A stretch of 64,000 bases of DNA from Lachnoclostridium sp. Marseille-P6806 (GCF_900625025.1 NZ_LR130578.1:124001-188000); one strand, 5' to 3'. Numbered from the stretch's first letter, positions 24,972 to 33,288 are shown. Numbers and translations: made by a program. The notes: generated from the sequence alone by a model not told the origin.

Positions 24972-26351
24972 TCAGAAGACGCCGTCGCTGCTTGCCTCCC
25001 GGGCCCGGTCAATGTAGCCTTTTCTGTCGATGACGCTCACCAGCTCGTCGATGTAACGCCGGCAGGCATCGCGGTCCGCCGCCTCGACCAGAACGCGGAC
25101 GACCGGCTCGGTCCCGCTCTTTCTGAGAACGATCCGGCCCTCTCCGCCGAGCTTTCCGGCGACCGCCTCCCGGAACGAGAGAACCTCCTCATCCGCGAGC
25201 ACCGCGTTCTTGTCATAGACGCGGACATTCTGCTGTATCTGGGGAAGCTCCTCATAGCCCTCGGACAGCTCGGACAGCTTCTTCTTCCATTCCAGAGCCG
25301 CCTCCGTGAGCTTGATTGCCGTGAGTATGCCGTCCCCCGTGGTGGCGAACTTGGCAAGAATGATATGGCCCGTCTTCTCGCCGCCCAGAGCATAGCCCTC
25401 TTCCAGCATCCTCTCGTAGACGAAGCGATCGCCGACCTCTGTGACGGATACCCCGATGCCGCAGCGCCCGAGCGAGCGCATAAGGCCGAAGTTGGACATC
25501 TCCGTGGCAGCCACCGCATTGCCGGGCAGCTCTCCGCGGGCCGCCATGCAGCGCGCAAAAATATAGAGGATCCGGTCGCCGCTGATCACCGCGCCGGTCT
25601 CGTCGACGGCGATGCAGCGGTCCGCGTCACCGTCAAAGGCAAAGCCCATGTCAAGCCCGTTTTCCCGGACAAGCTCCTGCAGGGCCTGCACATGCGTCGC
25701 GCCGCACCCGCTGTTGATGTTGAAGCCGTTCGGCTCGTTGTTGATCACATAGGTTCTGGCTCCGAGTGCATTGAAAATGTTCTTCGCCATCTCCCACGAG
25801 CTCCCGTTGGAGACATCCAGACCGATGCGCAGATCCTTAAAGGAGTGGGTCGAGAGCGAAATGAGATAGCCGATATAGCGGTTCCGTCCCACAACATAGT
25901 CCACCGTGCGGCCGATTTTCTCCCCGACGGCAAACGGCAGCGTGTCCTCCGCCTCGTCCAGATATGCCTCAAGGCGGCGGATCAGCTCGCCGCCGAGCTT
26001 TTCTCCCGTCCCGCCGATCAGCTTGATCCCGTTGTCATGAAAGGGATTGTGACTCGCCGAGATCATGATGCCGCAGTCAAAATCCTCCGTGCGCACCACA
26101 TAGGAGATCGAGGGCGTCGTCGTGACATGGAGCAGGTAAACATCCCCTCCCGAGGCGGTGATGCCTGCGGCCAGCGCATACTCGAACATATAGCTCGACC
26201 GGCGCGTGTCCTTGCCGATCACAATTTTTCCCGTTCCCTTGCCCGATGTGTAATGATGCCCGAGAAAACGGCCGATCCGGAACGCATGCTGCGCGGTCAG
26301 AATTTCGCCGGCCTCCCCGCGGAAGCCGTCCGTACCGAAGTATTTTCCCAT
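24972..26351 (-). CDS. glmM: Phosphoglucosamine mutase
   Basis: Alpha-D-phosphohexomutase of 459 residues, converting glucosamine 6-phosphate to glucosamine 1-phosphate for peptidoglycan precursors. MGKYFGTDGFRGEAGE is the GlmM N-terminus, the phosphoserine is in GIMISASHNPFHDNGIK, metal-binding DGDADR is in DMGFAFDGDADRCIAVD, and the C-terminal RKSGTEPVVRVLVEA loop is intact. The ATG at 26351 has GGAGG four bases upstream. The leader is elaborate, with a terminator and a possible pseudoknot next to the ribosome binding site, so expression may be regulated post-initiation. Confidence 0.95.
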   Translation of the reverse strand: MGKYFGTDGFRGEAGEILTAQHAFRIGRFLGHHYTSGKGTGKIVIGKDTRRSSYMFEYALAAGITASGGDVYLLHVTTTPSISYVVRTEDFDCGIMISASHNPFHDNGIKLIGGTGEKLGGELIRRLEAYLDEAEDTLPFAVGEKIGRTVDYVVGRNRYIGYLISLSTHSFKDLRIGLDVSNGSSWEMAKNIFNALGARTYVINNEPNGFNINSGCGATHVQALQELVRENGLDMGFAFDGDADRCIAVDETGAVISGDRILYIFARCMAARGELPGNAVAATEMSNFGLMRSLGRCGIGVSVTEVGDRFVYERMLEEGYALGGEKTGHIILAKFATTGDGILTAIKLTEAALEWKKKLSELSEGYEELPQIQQNVRVYDKNAVLADEEVLSFREAVAGKLGGEGRIVLRKSGTEPVVRVLVEAADRDACRRYIDELVSVIDRKGYIDRAREASSDGVF

Positions 26352-26355
26352 TAAT

Positions 26356-26456
26356 CCTCCATGCCGAAGCGTTCCCCAGCGAGGCACGCGCCGCAAAATC
26401 CGCGCAGGCGGTTTTGCGGCTGCGATCAGGCGCTATTTGGCTTCGGCACAAATAGC
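26356..26456 (-). promoter_or_regulatory. Structured glmM leader with possible pseudoknot at the ribosome binding site
   Basis: On the minus strand hairpin A is GCTATTTG/CAAATAGC (26456-26432) with loop TGCCGAAGC. Hairpin B is GCCGCAAAA/TTTTGCGGC with inner CCGC/GCGG (26420-26390). Then GCTTCGGCA (26370-26362) lies one base from the GGAGG. All nine loop bases of hairpin A are complementary to it. Pairing would place a helix directly against the Shine-Dalgarno. Confidence 0.6.
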
Positions 26457-26461
26457 CGTGT

Positions 26462-26490
26462 AAAAAATCTCTGCGCCGGCGCGCAGAGAT
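26462..26490 (-). terminator. Intrinsic terminator between ferritin and glmM
   Basis: ATCTCTGCGC-GCCG-GCGCAGAGAT followed by six T on the minus strand. It may end the ferritin transcript or attenuate glmM; no good promoter is visible between it and glmM. Confidence 0.88.
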
Positions 26491-26556
26491 GCGAGCCGCT
26501 TCGCGTCTCATGCCGTCCCACTACATAACAGCATTTTTCGTTCACGGAGCAGATCA

Positions 26557-26581
26557 GCGCGTCAGCGTGATTTTTCACACT
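26557..26581. repeat. 25-bp dispersed repeat, copy 2
   Basis: Matches 5803-5827 at 24 of 25 positions. It starts about 10 bases after the ferritin stop, at the upstream end of the glmM leader region. Confidence 0.7.
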
Positions 26582-26589
26582 GTCTCCTC

Positions 26590-27102
26590 TTACACGGTCA
26601 AAGACGGCGCCGTGTAGGCTCTTCCGAGAAGCTCCTGATTGAGCGCATAAAGTCCTTTCGGGTCGGAGCCGAACAGCTCGTACTTCCGGATGAGGTCGTC
26701 CGCGTTTTTCTCCTCCTCGCCCTGCTCCTTTACAAACCAGTCATAAAACTGCATCGTGCGGTAGTCGTTCACATCACTGGCCGCCTTGTAAATGGTGTTG
26801 ATCCGCTCCGTGATATAGTTCTCATGCTCCAGCGCGAGCCGGAGGGGCGCCGCGTCATTCTCATAGCTCTGATCCGGCTTGTCCACCGCCTCAAAGGTGA
26901 CGCGCACACCGTTGTTCTGGAGGTAGGTCCGCATGAGCATTGCGTGATCCCTCTCCTCCTGCGCCTGTACGTCAAACCAGTTCGCAAACCCGTCGAGCCC
27001 TCTATCGTAGTAGTAATTGGCGAAATCCAGATAGAGATACGCCGAATAAAACTCCTTGTTGATCTGTGTATTGATCAGTTCCTTTACCTTTGCATCTAGC
27101 AT
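26590..27102 (-). CDS. Ferritin
   Basis: Non-haem iron storage protein, 170 residues, forming a 24-mer shell. Ferroxidase ligands are visible: Glu of NKEFYSAYLYLDFANYY, EERDHAMLMRTYL and the Glu/Gln of FVKEQGEEEKNADDLI. Like other prokaryotic FtnA proteins it has no N-terminal extension. AAAGGGAAG precedes the ATG. It is monocistronic or reads into the glmM leader terminator. Confidence 0.94.
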   Translation of the reverse strand: MLDAKVKELINTQINKEFYSAYLYLDFANYYYDRGLDGFANWFDVQAQEERDHAMLMRTYLQNNGVRVTFEAVDKPDQSYENDAAPLRLALEHENYITERINTIYKAASDVNDYRTMQFYDWFVKEQGEEEKNADDLIRKYELFGSDPKGLYALNQELLGRAYTAPSLTV

Positions 27103-27184
27103 GGTTTTTCTTCCCTTTCCGCAGCCCTTTCCCGGACTGACGAGATCATTATAGCACCGATTGCGGAGAGAAGAAAAATCCGCA

Positions 27185-27251
27185 TAAAAAAGCCTGCACG
27201 GCTCCGGGACCGCTGACCGCGGACAATCCCGGGAATTTCCCGTACAGGCTT
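27185..27251 (-). terminator. Terminator of the PTS operon
   Basis: AAGCCTG-ACGG pairs with CCGTGCAGGCTT, with further pairing inside, and ends in six T on the minus strand. It is about 40 bases after the EIICB stop. Confidence 0.82.
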
Positions 27252-27292
27252 CCTCTTCTGCTGCCGGAGCTCGCCGGCCTCAGCCGCTCTGA

Positions 27293-28729
27293 TCAGAGCA
27301 TCTTTTTCATCTCGTCATAGACGAACTGCACCTTCGGTCCGACGACGACCTGAACCGACTCCTTGGAGGGACGGATCACGCCGGGCGCTCCGGATTTTTT
27401 GATCTCCTTTTCATCGACCTTGGTATAGTCCCTGATCTCCGTGCGGATGCGGGTGGCGCAGTAGTCGATGTCTTTGATGTTCTCCTTTCCGCCAAGACCC
27501 GCGAGGATGATCTCCGCCATTCTCGTGAAATCGTTGTCTGCCAGTTCGATCTTCATCTCCTCCGCCTCGTCATCATCCTCTCTGCCGGGCGTCTTGAAAT
27601 CAAATTTACGAATGAAGAAGCGGAATACAAAGTAGTATACCACCGCGGCGGCCGCGCCGATCGGCAGGATAAGCCACGGGTTCTCCGCCATAGGAGCCTT
27701 GAAGCTGAGGATCCAGTCCACAAATCCCGCACTGAAATTGAAGCCGCAGCGGACAGGAAGCAGCACGCAGATGATGGTGAAAACGCCGGTGAGCAGCGCG
27801 TGGATCAGGTAGAGGCCCGGGGCAAGGAACATGAACGAAAATTCCAGAGGCTCGGTGATGCCGGTGAAGAAAGAGGCCAGAGCGCCCGCCATGAAGAGCG
27901 CCGCCGCCGCTTTTCTGCGGCTGGTCTTCGCCTCATGGTACATCGCCAGAGCACCGGCCGGAAGACCGAACATCATGACCGGGAAAAAGCCCGTCATGTA
28001 CATGCCGGTGACGCCCTGCGTGCCGTTCCCCGACCAGAAGTTCCCGAGATCGTTGATGCCCGCCGTATCAAACCAGAACACGGCATTCAGCGCATGATGG
28101 AGTCCGAACGGGATCAGCGCGCGGTTCAGCATCGCATAAAGTCCCGCACCGAAAGCTCCCAGTCCGACGATGCCCGTTCCGAACGCAACCAGTCCGCCGT
28201 AAATCATCGGCCATACAAAATACAGTATCGCTGCCGCGACAATTGAAACGCCCGCCGTGACAATGGCGACGCAGCGCTTGCCGCTGAAGAACGCCAGCCA
28301 GTCCGGAAGCTTCGTATTGCGGAAGCGGTTGTAGCAGCCCGCACCGATGACACCGGTGAGAATACCGATAAATGCGTTCTGAATCTTTCCGAACGCCGCC
28401 GGAACCTCAGCCGCATCCACACCGCGGTACATGGCGACCGCCCCGGTCGAGAGAAGCGTTGTGATCATGAGCCACGACACAAGGCCGGCGAGCGCCGAGG
28501 TGCCGTCGCGGTCCTTTGACATGCCGACCGAAACGCCGATGGCAAAGAGCAGCGGTATCTGGTCAATGATCGCAGATGCCGCCTTGATGAAAAATGCGGA
28601 AATCACGCTGTTCGCTCCCCAGCCCGTCGGATCGATCCAATAACCGATGCCGTACAGTATTCCGGCCACCGGAAGACACGCGACGGGCAGCATCAGCGAC
28701 TTGCCTATCCTCTGCAGATACTTCATCAT
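27293..28729 (-). CDS. PTS transporter EIICB, glucose/N-acetylglucosamine family
   Basis: Sugar phosphotransferase membrane component, 478 residues. About ten hydrophobic segments form EIIC, with PFGLHHALNAVFWFDTAGIN and GITEPLEFSFMFLAPGLY as signatures of the glucose superfamily. A charged linker leads to EIIB, whose phosphorylated Cys is in KDIDYCATRIRTEI. The EIIA protein is encoded just upstream and an antiterminator before that, forming one operon. Glucose and N-acetylglucosamine are both possible. GGAGGG precedes the ATG. Confidence 0.92.
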   Translation of the reverse strand: MMKYLQRIGKSLMLPVACLPVAGILYGIGYWIDPTGWGANSVISAFFIKAASAIIDQIPLLFAIGVSVGMSKDRDGTSALAGLVSWLMITTLLSTGAVAMYRGVDAAEVPAAFGKIQNAFIGILTGVIGAGCYNRFRNTKLPDWLAFFSGKRCVAIVTAGVSIVAAAILYFVWPMIYGGLVAFGTGIVGLGAFGAGLYAMLNRALIPFGLHHALNAVFWFDTAGINDLGNFWSGNGTQGVTGMYMTGFFPVMMFGLPAGALAMYHEAKTSRRKAAAALFMAGALASFFTGITEPLEFSFMFLAPGLYLIHALLTGVFTIICVLLPVRCGFNFSAGFVDWILSFKAPMAENPWLILPIGAAAAVVYYFVFRFFIRKFDFKTPGREDDDEAEEMKIELADNDFTRMAEIILAGLGGKENIKDIDYCATRIRTEIRDYTKVDEKEIKKSGAPGVIRPSKESVQVVVGPKVQFVYDEMKKML

Positions 28730-28852
28730 AGTCTACCCTCCTGAGCATAACCCCTTATATTATGAAATATTTATGTGCAGTCCGTCCGATGCCGCGGCAT
28801 GAGCTCTGCGGTCATCCCCACATCCGCTGCCGGCCGGACAAATGCTGCGTCC

Positions 28853-29359
28853 TCAGTCCCGTTCGCCTGCCGGCACAAGCATAAAGAGCGTATCCCCTGC
28901 GGCCAGCTCGCCGGCTTTCCTCTCCCGGACGGCAAACGCATCACCGTTCAGCACCACCACCGGCGTCGCCGTGTCATAGCCCTCCGCCCTGAGCGCCTCG
29001 AGATCGACCCGGATCACCGGCTCTCCCCGCTTCACGCTTTTCCCGGATTTTGAGAGTATCGTGAAATGCTTCCCTTTCAGCTCCACCGTATCAAAGCCGA
29101 TGTGCACAAGGAGCTCGGCTCCCTCTGCCGTCGTCATGGAAAAAGCGTGCCCTGTGTCAAACACCTGCTCGAGTTTCCCGTCCGCAGGAGCGCAGATCGT
29201 TCCCTCCGACGGAAGCACCGCCGCGCCGTCGCCGAGCAGCTTTTCGGAAAAGGTCGGATCTTTCACCGACGTGATGTCAACCGCCAGTCCCTTTGCCGGA
29301 GAAGCGATTGCAAGCTCATCCTCCCGTCTGCCTCCCAGCAGCTTTTTCAAAAAATTCAT
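28853..29359 (-). CDS. PTS EIIA, glucose type (Crr-like)
   Basis: A 168-residue soluble PTS protein. The phosphorylated His is in LLVHIGFDTVELKGKHF, with a second conserved His in FDTGHAFSM. It starts with an amphipathic segment, MNFLKKLLGGRREDE, after GGAGGG. It passes phosphate from HPr to the EIIB domain encoded 123 bases downstream. An ATG at 29398 is in frame but its extra residues are not family-like. Confidence 0.92.
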   Translation of the reverse strand: MNFLKKLLGGRREDELAIASPAKGLAVDITSVKDPTFSEKLLGDGAAVLPSEGTICAPADGKLEQVFDTGHAFSMTTAEGAELLVHIGFDTVELKGKHFTILSKSGKSVKRGEPVIRVDLEALRAEGYDTATPVVVLNGDAFAVRERKAGELAAGDTLFMLVPAGERD

Positions 29360-29414
29360 AATCTCATTCCCTCCGTTTTTCCCGCAGCCTCCGCTCACTC
29401 TCCGCCTCTTTGTT

Positions 29415-30266
29415 TCACGGCTCTTTCAGCCGGATCTTACGGAGAAAGACAATGATCTGGGATTTTTCATCCTTTGTCATCGTCCGGCAGAAGCGGCTTC
29501 TGATGTACTCCGCGATCCGGCTCGTGATCTGCGTCTCGCGCGGAAAATGGAGCTGCAGAAAATCATACAGAAGCCGGTCGTCCCGGTCGTACTGGCTGTC
29601 GTTGATCACGCGATAGATAAAATGCTTCAGGATCGGAACCATATCGCCCATGACGTCCCTTGTCCTGCCGTCGCTCATGTCCACCGCCTCGCGCAGCAGC
29701 GTCAGGATATCCTGACCCGCCTGTGTGATCTCGTAGGCCACGCTGGTCTTGGAGCTGAGCTCCGCGCTGACGATATGCATGGCGATGGACGCCGCCTCAT
29801 CCTCCCGCAGGTCGCAGCCGAACGCATCCCGGATCATGCGGACGGCATCCATGCCAATGCGGTATTCGTCCGGATAGAAGCTGCGGATCTCGTCCGTGAG
29901 CGCATTTTCAAAACTCATCCCCTGTCCGTAGCGCTCCACCGCAAACTGTATATGGTCCGTGACGGAGACCAGAATGTTCTTGCTCAGTGACAGGCCGTAA
30001 TCCTGCTGCGCTTTCTGAACAATGCTGTCCGTGATGCGCAGAAGTTCGATAGGCACCCGCACAAGAAGCTCCTGAAAGCGTCCGAACTGCTCCCGGTTTT
30101 CCATCCGGTAAATCTTCTCGATCCGCTGCTCCTCCACTTCATCCCCGGCTCGTCTCCCGAAACCGATGCCGCAGCCGCTGACGATGATTTCGGAGTTCTG
30201 ATCCATGGCACACACGACATTGTTGTTGATGATCCGCTGAATAACCACCGCTGCCCCCACAGACAT
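29415..30266 (-). CDS. Transcription antiterminator, BglG/LicT/GlcT family
   Basis: A 283-residue RNA-binding antiterminator. The first 55 residues are the CAT RNA-binding domain (VIQRIINNNVVCAMD, GCGIGFGRRAGDEVE). Two PRD domains follow, with PTS-phosphorylatable His in LSVTDHIQFAVERY, ASIAMHIVSAEL and PILKHFIYRVI contexts. I start it at the ATG 30266 (GGGGAG upstream); the open frame extends to 30425, but that part overlaps the RNA target and terminator. It should prevent termination in its own leader and so control the whole PTS operon. Confidence 0.93.
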   Translation of the reverse strand: MSVGAAVVIQRIINNNVVCAMDQNSEIIVSGCGIGFGRRAGDEVEEQRIEKIYRMENREQFGRFQELLVRVPIELLRITDSIVQKAQQDYGLSLSKNILVSVTDHIQFAVERYGQGMSFENALTDEIRSFYPDEYRIGMDAVRMIRDAFGCDLREDEAASIAMHIVSAELSSKTSVAYEITQAGQDILTLLREAVDMSDGRTRDVMGDMVPILKHFIYRVINDSQYDRDDRLLYDFLQLHFPRETQITSRIAEYIRSRFCRTMTKDEKSQIIVFLRKIRLKEP

Positions 30267-30324
30267 TCGACTCCCCGCTCCAGAACTGACACCTGCCTGG
30301 AAGCCCTGGACATTCCCCCCAACG

Positions 30325-30374
30325 AAAAAAGACCGGGCTGCTATGGGACACTGTTCCCTTGCAGTCTCGGTCTT
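30325..30374 (-). terminator. Leader terminator of the PTS operon
   Basis: AAGACCG pairs with CGGTCTT and CTGC with GCAG around an AGGGA/TCCC apex, then six T on the minus strand. It precedes the antiterminator gene and overlaps the RNA target by six bases, so the two structures exclude each other. Confidence 0.85.
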
Positions 30375-30415
30375 GCCTGCCGCCCGGTCATACGGAACCG
30401 GGGCAGTTACAATCC
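30369..30415 (-). promoter_or_regulatory. Ribonucleic antiterminator (RAT) target
   Basis: Begins GGATTGTAACTGCC and ends GGCAGGCAAGACC, both close to the LicT/SacY target consensus. Between them an extra CCGGT/ACCGG helix extends the usual apical loop. Its 3' end is the 5' arm of the terminator. Confidence 0.82.
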
Positions 30416-30427
30416 TCTTGTGCACTT

Positions 30428-30456
30428 ATCATAATGAATGGCGTGAGATATTGCAA
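30428..30456 (-). promoter_or_regulatory. PTS operon promoter
   Basis: TTGCAA (30451-30456), 17-base spacer, TATGAT (30428-30433), just before the antiterminator target. Confidence 0.75.
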
Positions 30457-30614
30457 TAGATTTTTAAGATTTTTTATATTTTGTTTATGTATTTTCGTTA
30501 TTTCGCCCTAATATCACGAATACAGCCTGTTTTTTCTTTCCCATCATTCACAAAAAAGGAAATTTTCAGCAGGCCGCTGCCGTGCCATTCCCCTCCTGCC
30601 GGAGCGTTCCCGGA
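30457..30614. other. AT-rich intergenic stretch upstream of the PTS operon
   Basis: Non-coding; strongly AT-rich from 30457 to 30570. No clear hairpin terminator for the neighbouring pilin-like gene was found. Confidence 0.4.
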
Positions 30615-31664
30615 CTACGGCGTCCTGTATTCGACCTCATAGCCGCCGGCCGGCAGACTGAGCTTGTCTTTCAGCGAATCGAACTGCGCCTCCGTCCCGT
30701 AAAAAACAATTTTTATCTTTCCCGTGGGGCTGCTGCTCCCCGAAAACAGATATCTTGACGAGCTGTATGCGCCGGGCGCGCTGTTGTAATGCCATTCGAT
30801 GGTTTCGAGATTCGCAAGGCCCGAAAAAGCGCCCTCGCCGATTTCCTTAATGCCGGAGGGGATGACGACCGAGGTGAGGCCGCTCCCCTGAAACGCCCTC
30901 TGTCCGATCACGCGGAAGCTCGAGGGAAATTTCACCTCCGTAAGCCCCGTCGCCCCCTTGAATACCTCGCTTGTCACCTCGGTGATGGCCTCCTTGATCG
31001 CAAGCGCCCCCGCCATCTTCGTCTTGTCCTTTACGCCGATGATGGCCCACGTCGCATCCGGCTGCCCGAGATGATACCCGCCGTCATGCTGCACATTGCC
31101 GGTGACGAGGTTCGTGAGCTCCTCCCAGCTCGTGACCGTCCCGTCCGGATTCAGAAGTCCGCCCTCTGCCGTCGTGACGGACGGGGTCGTTCCGCCGCCG
31201 GAGCTTCCTCCGGAGCCTCCCGAGCCGCCTCCCGAAGAGCCTCCGCCGCCTGAGGAGCCGGAGCCGCCCGCCCATGTCAGGGACACCGAGCTGTCTTTCA
31301 CCGTCACCGATACATAGCCTCCTTTCGGCGCAGGAGAGGAGGCAACGGAAAGCGACTCCTCCGGGCGCACGGAAGATTTCCCGTACCCGGCAAAGCCGGC
31401 CGCCGGAGACGTCTCGCTGACGGTCCCGTTTACCGCGTCATAATAATAGACCTTTTCTCCCCCGCCCTCATTGCCGGTGAGATACGCCGCCACCGCCGCA
31501 GCTTTCGCCGCTCTCTCGTTGGCAAGATCCGTGCGTGCCCGCGCCTTTTCAAGCTGGGCGTGGAAAATCGGAATGCTGACCGCGACGAGAATGCCGATGA
31601 TCACCACAACAATCAGAAGCTCTGCCAGCGTGAATGCACTTGTATTTTTCAGCCTCTGTCTGAT
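30615..31664 (-). CDS. Type IV pilin-like protein fused to a BspA-type leucine-rich repeat region
   Basis: The N-terminus is a prepilin signal: basic RQRLKNTSA, then FTLAELLIVVVIIGILVAVSIPIF with Glu at +5 of the mature protein. A coiled segment follows, then a Ser/Gly-rich linker and three or four BspA-like LRR units (TEVKFPSSFRVIGQRAF, LTSVVIPSGIKEIGEGAF). No pilus assembly, ATPase or prepilin peptidase gene is nearby. Start: GAGGAGG lies six bases before the ATC at 31664, exactly where a Met would be expected; the nearest in-frame ATG (31733) has no ribosome binding site and would give a very long leader. I infer ATC initiation or translation from 31733. Confidence 0.75.
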   Translation of the reverse strand: MRQRLKNTSAFTLAELLIVVVIIGILVAVSIPIFHAQLEKARARTDLANERAAKAAAVAAYLTGNEGGGEKVYYYDAVNGTVSETSPAAGFAGYGKSSVRPEESLSVASSPAPKGGYVSVTVKDSSVSLTWAGGSGSSGGGGSSGGGSGGSGGSSGGGTTPSVTTAEGGLLNPDGTVTSWEELTNLVTGNVQHDGGYHLGQPDATWAIIGVKDKTKMAGALAIKEAITEVTSEVFKGATGLTEVKFPSSFRVIGQRAFQGSGLTSVVIPSGIKEIGEGAFSGLANLETIEWHYNSAPGAYSSSRYLFSGSSSPTGKIKIVFYGTEAQFDSLKDKLSLPAGGYEVEYRTP

Positions 31665-31800
31665 GGCTGCCTCCTCTCCGGTTTCTCCGCCGCCTGCCGC
31701 AGCGTCTCCTCTTTGATGACCCCATTGTCCCATTTCCGGAGAATAAAAGCCAGATATATTCCCGTTTTTTTCCAAAAATAAGCAGCTGTTCGCGCTCTTT

Positions 31801-32181
31801 TTATGAAATATGCGCCGCGCAGCGGACGAGCCTTGCCGAAACCGCCTCCCGGTCGAGATGTTTCCCGATAAAGACGATCTGATTCATCCGGTCGCCGTAG
31901 GTATCGTCCCAATCCCCGGACACCTCGGGATAATTGTCAAATACCTCCTGTCGGTCCTCCTCCGGGAGCGTGCAGCAGATGCAGCCGTTCGACAGCCCGA
32001 TCACGCCGGAATCCATCTGCATCGCCGCCTTTTCCCTAAGAAGCCGCGCGTCCACATTGATGCTGCCCATGTCGTTGACGACGAGCGCAATCTTCCGCTT
32101 CTCCTGCCGGAGGAGCTCATTCAGAAAGGTCGTCTTTCCGGAGCCCAGATATCCCGTAATCAAAATTACCGGCTTACTTAT
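31801..32181 (-). pseudogene. Internally deleted CobW/COG0523 GTPase
   Basis: The N-terminus is a normal CobW protein: KPVILITGYLGSGKTTFL (Walker A), VVNDMGSINVDA and the metal-site GCICCTL. Directly after this comes the C-terminal tail of the same family (WDDTYGDRMNQIVFIGKHLDR). Some 200 internal residues are missing although the frame is kept. The expected start codon is ATA (32181), with GGAGG seven bases upstream; the only in-frame upstream start is a TTG at 32214 without a ribosome binding site. I read it as a decayed gene; a functional mini-protein is possible but unlikely. Confidence 0.7.
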
Positions 32182-32315
32182 GCGTTCCTCCCAGGCGCTT
32201 CTCCAGAATTGCAATTTATTCGCACTTTGTGCAATTCCGGATTATACGCATGCCTGGAAAGACAAGTACAATAACCGATGTTCTTCGCCTGCCAGAGCAC
32301 GGACTCGCTTCTGAT

Positions 32316-33158
32316 TCACGCGCTCCGGATAAATTCCGGAATCGCCTGCGCGTCCCGGTAGCCCTTTTCATACATTTCATTCAGGCGGACCGGATCCCGC
32401 GTCAGCGTCTTCATGCCCTCTGTCCCGTCCGGCGCGACGATCAGGGCATCTCCTTTCCTTTCCAGCACACGAAGCTCCTCGAGCTCTGCGTTGTAGGCCT
32501 CCGCGCGCCGCGCAAGGCGCTCTGCCGCCGCCGGAAAGCTGCGGCGGATCAGGCCGGCGAGCCGTCTGTCCCTCCGGTTCGTGCGGAGCTGTCCGCGGGG
32601 TCTTGTCAGAATCACGATCAGCCGATCGCAGCCGTCACGCAGTGCCTGCCGGACGGGAATCGGGTCGCTGATGCCGCCGTCATAGTAGCGCCGCCCGCTG
32701 ATCACATAGGGTCTGCATACCACGGGAACACAGCTCGAGGCGCACAAAATGCGGTAATCATTCCGCCGCACATCCCCGCCCGTAAAATACACGGTCTCTC
32801 CGCTGTCCGCGTCGGTCGCCACCACGCGCAGCTCCCCGCCGCTTCCTGCAAACGCATCAAAATCCAGAGGGTACTCGCCACCCTCATTCGACAGAACCGC
32901 ATAAATATAATCCAGATTGATGTACGAGCCTGTCCGGAAAAACAGGCCCGCACCCATATATTCTCTGCGGAACACATATTCCGTGTAGAAACGGTACGTG
33001 CGCCCTCTCTGCCCCGCCATATAGGTGATGGCATTGGCGCTGCCGGCGGAAACGCCGATGCAGTACGGCAGACGGATCCCCCGGTCTATCAGATAATCAA
33101 ATACTCCGGCGCCGTACACCCCGCGCGTGCCGCCGCCAACATCCACAATTCCGATCAT
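32316..33158 (-). CDS. Patatin-like phospholipase
   Basis: A 280-residue serine acyl hydrolase. The oxyanion loop GGGTRGVYGAGV, the nucleophile motif GVSAG (IGVSAGSANAI) and the Asp of YDGGISDPIP form the Ser-Asp dyad. No signal peptide is seen. The open frame continues to 33320, but a promoter-like pair (TTGGCG, 17 bases, TAGTAT at 33200-33228) and domain start favour the ATG at 33158. It may cleave membrane lipids; substrate is unknown. Confidence 0.88.
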   Translation of the reverse strand: MIGIVDVGGGTRGVYGAGVFDYLIDRGIRLPYCIGVSAGSANAITYMAGQRGRTYRFYTEYVFRREYMGAGLFFRTGSYINLDYIYAVLSNEGGEYPLDFDAFAGSGGELRVVATDADSGETVYFTGGDVRRNDYRILCASSCVPVVCRPYVISGRRYYDGGISDPIPVRQALRDGCDRLIVILTRPRGQLRTNRRDRRLAGLIRRSFPAAAERLARRAEAYNAELEELRVLERKGDALIVAPDGTEGMKTLTRDPVRLNEMYEKGYRDAQAIPEFIRSA

Positions 33159-33199
33159 TTTTTCTGCTCTCAGCCTACGGACTTTTTCTTTCAACAGAT

Positions 33200-33228
33200 A
33201 TACTAATACTCCGCGACGGTCCCGCCAA
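33200..33228 (-). promoter_or_regulatory. Possible promoter of the patatin gene
   Basis: TTGGCG (33223-33228), 17-base spacer, TAGTAT (33200-33205). Confidence 0.45.
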
Positions 33229-33288
33229 GAGGAGATTTGCCGCGCCGCCCTGCGCAGCCGCCTCGGCGGCCCCGGATGCGGCGGATGA

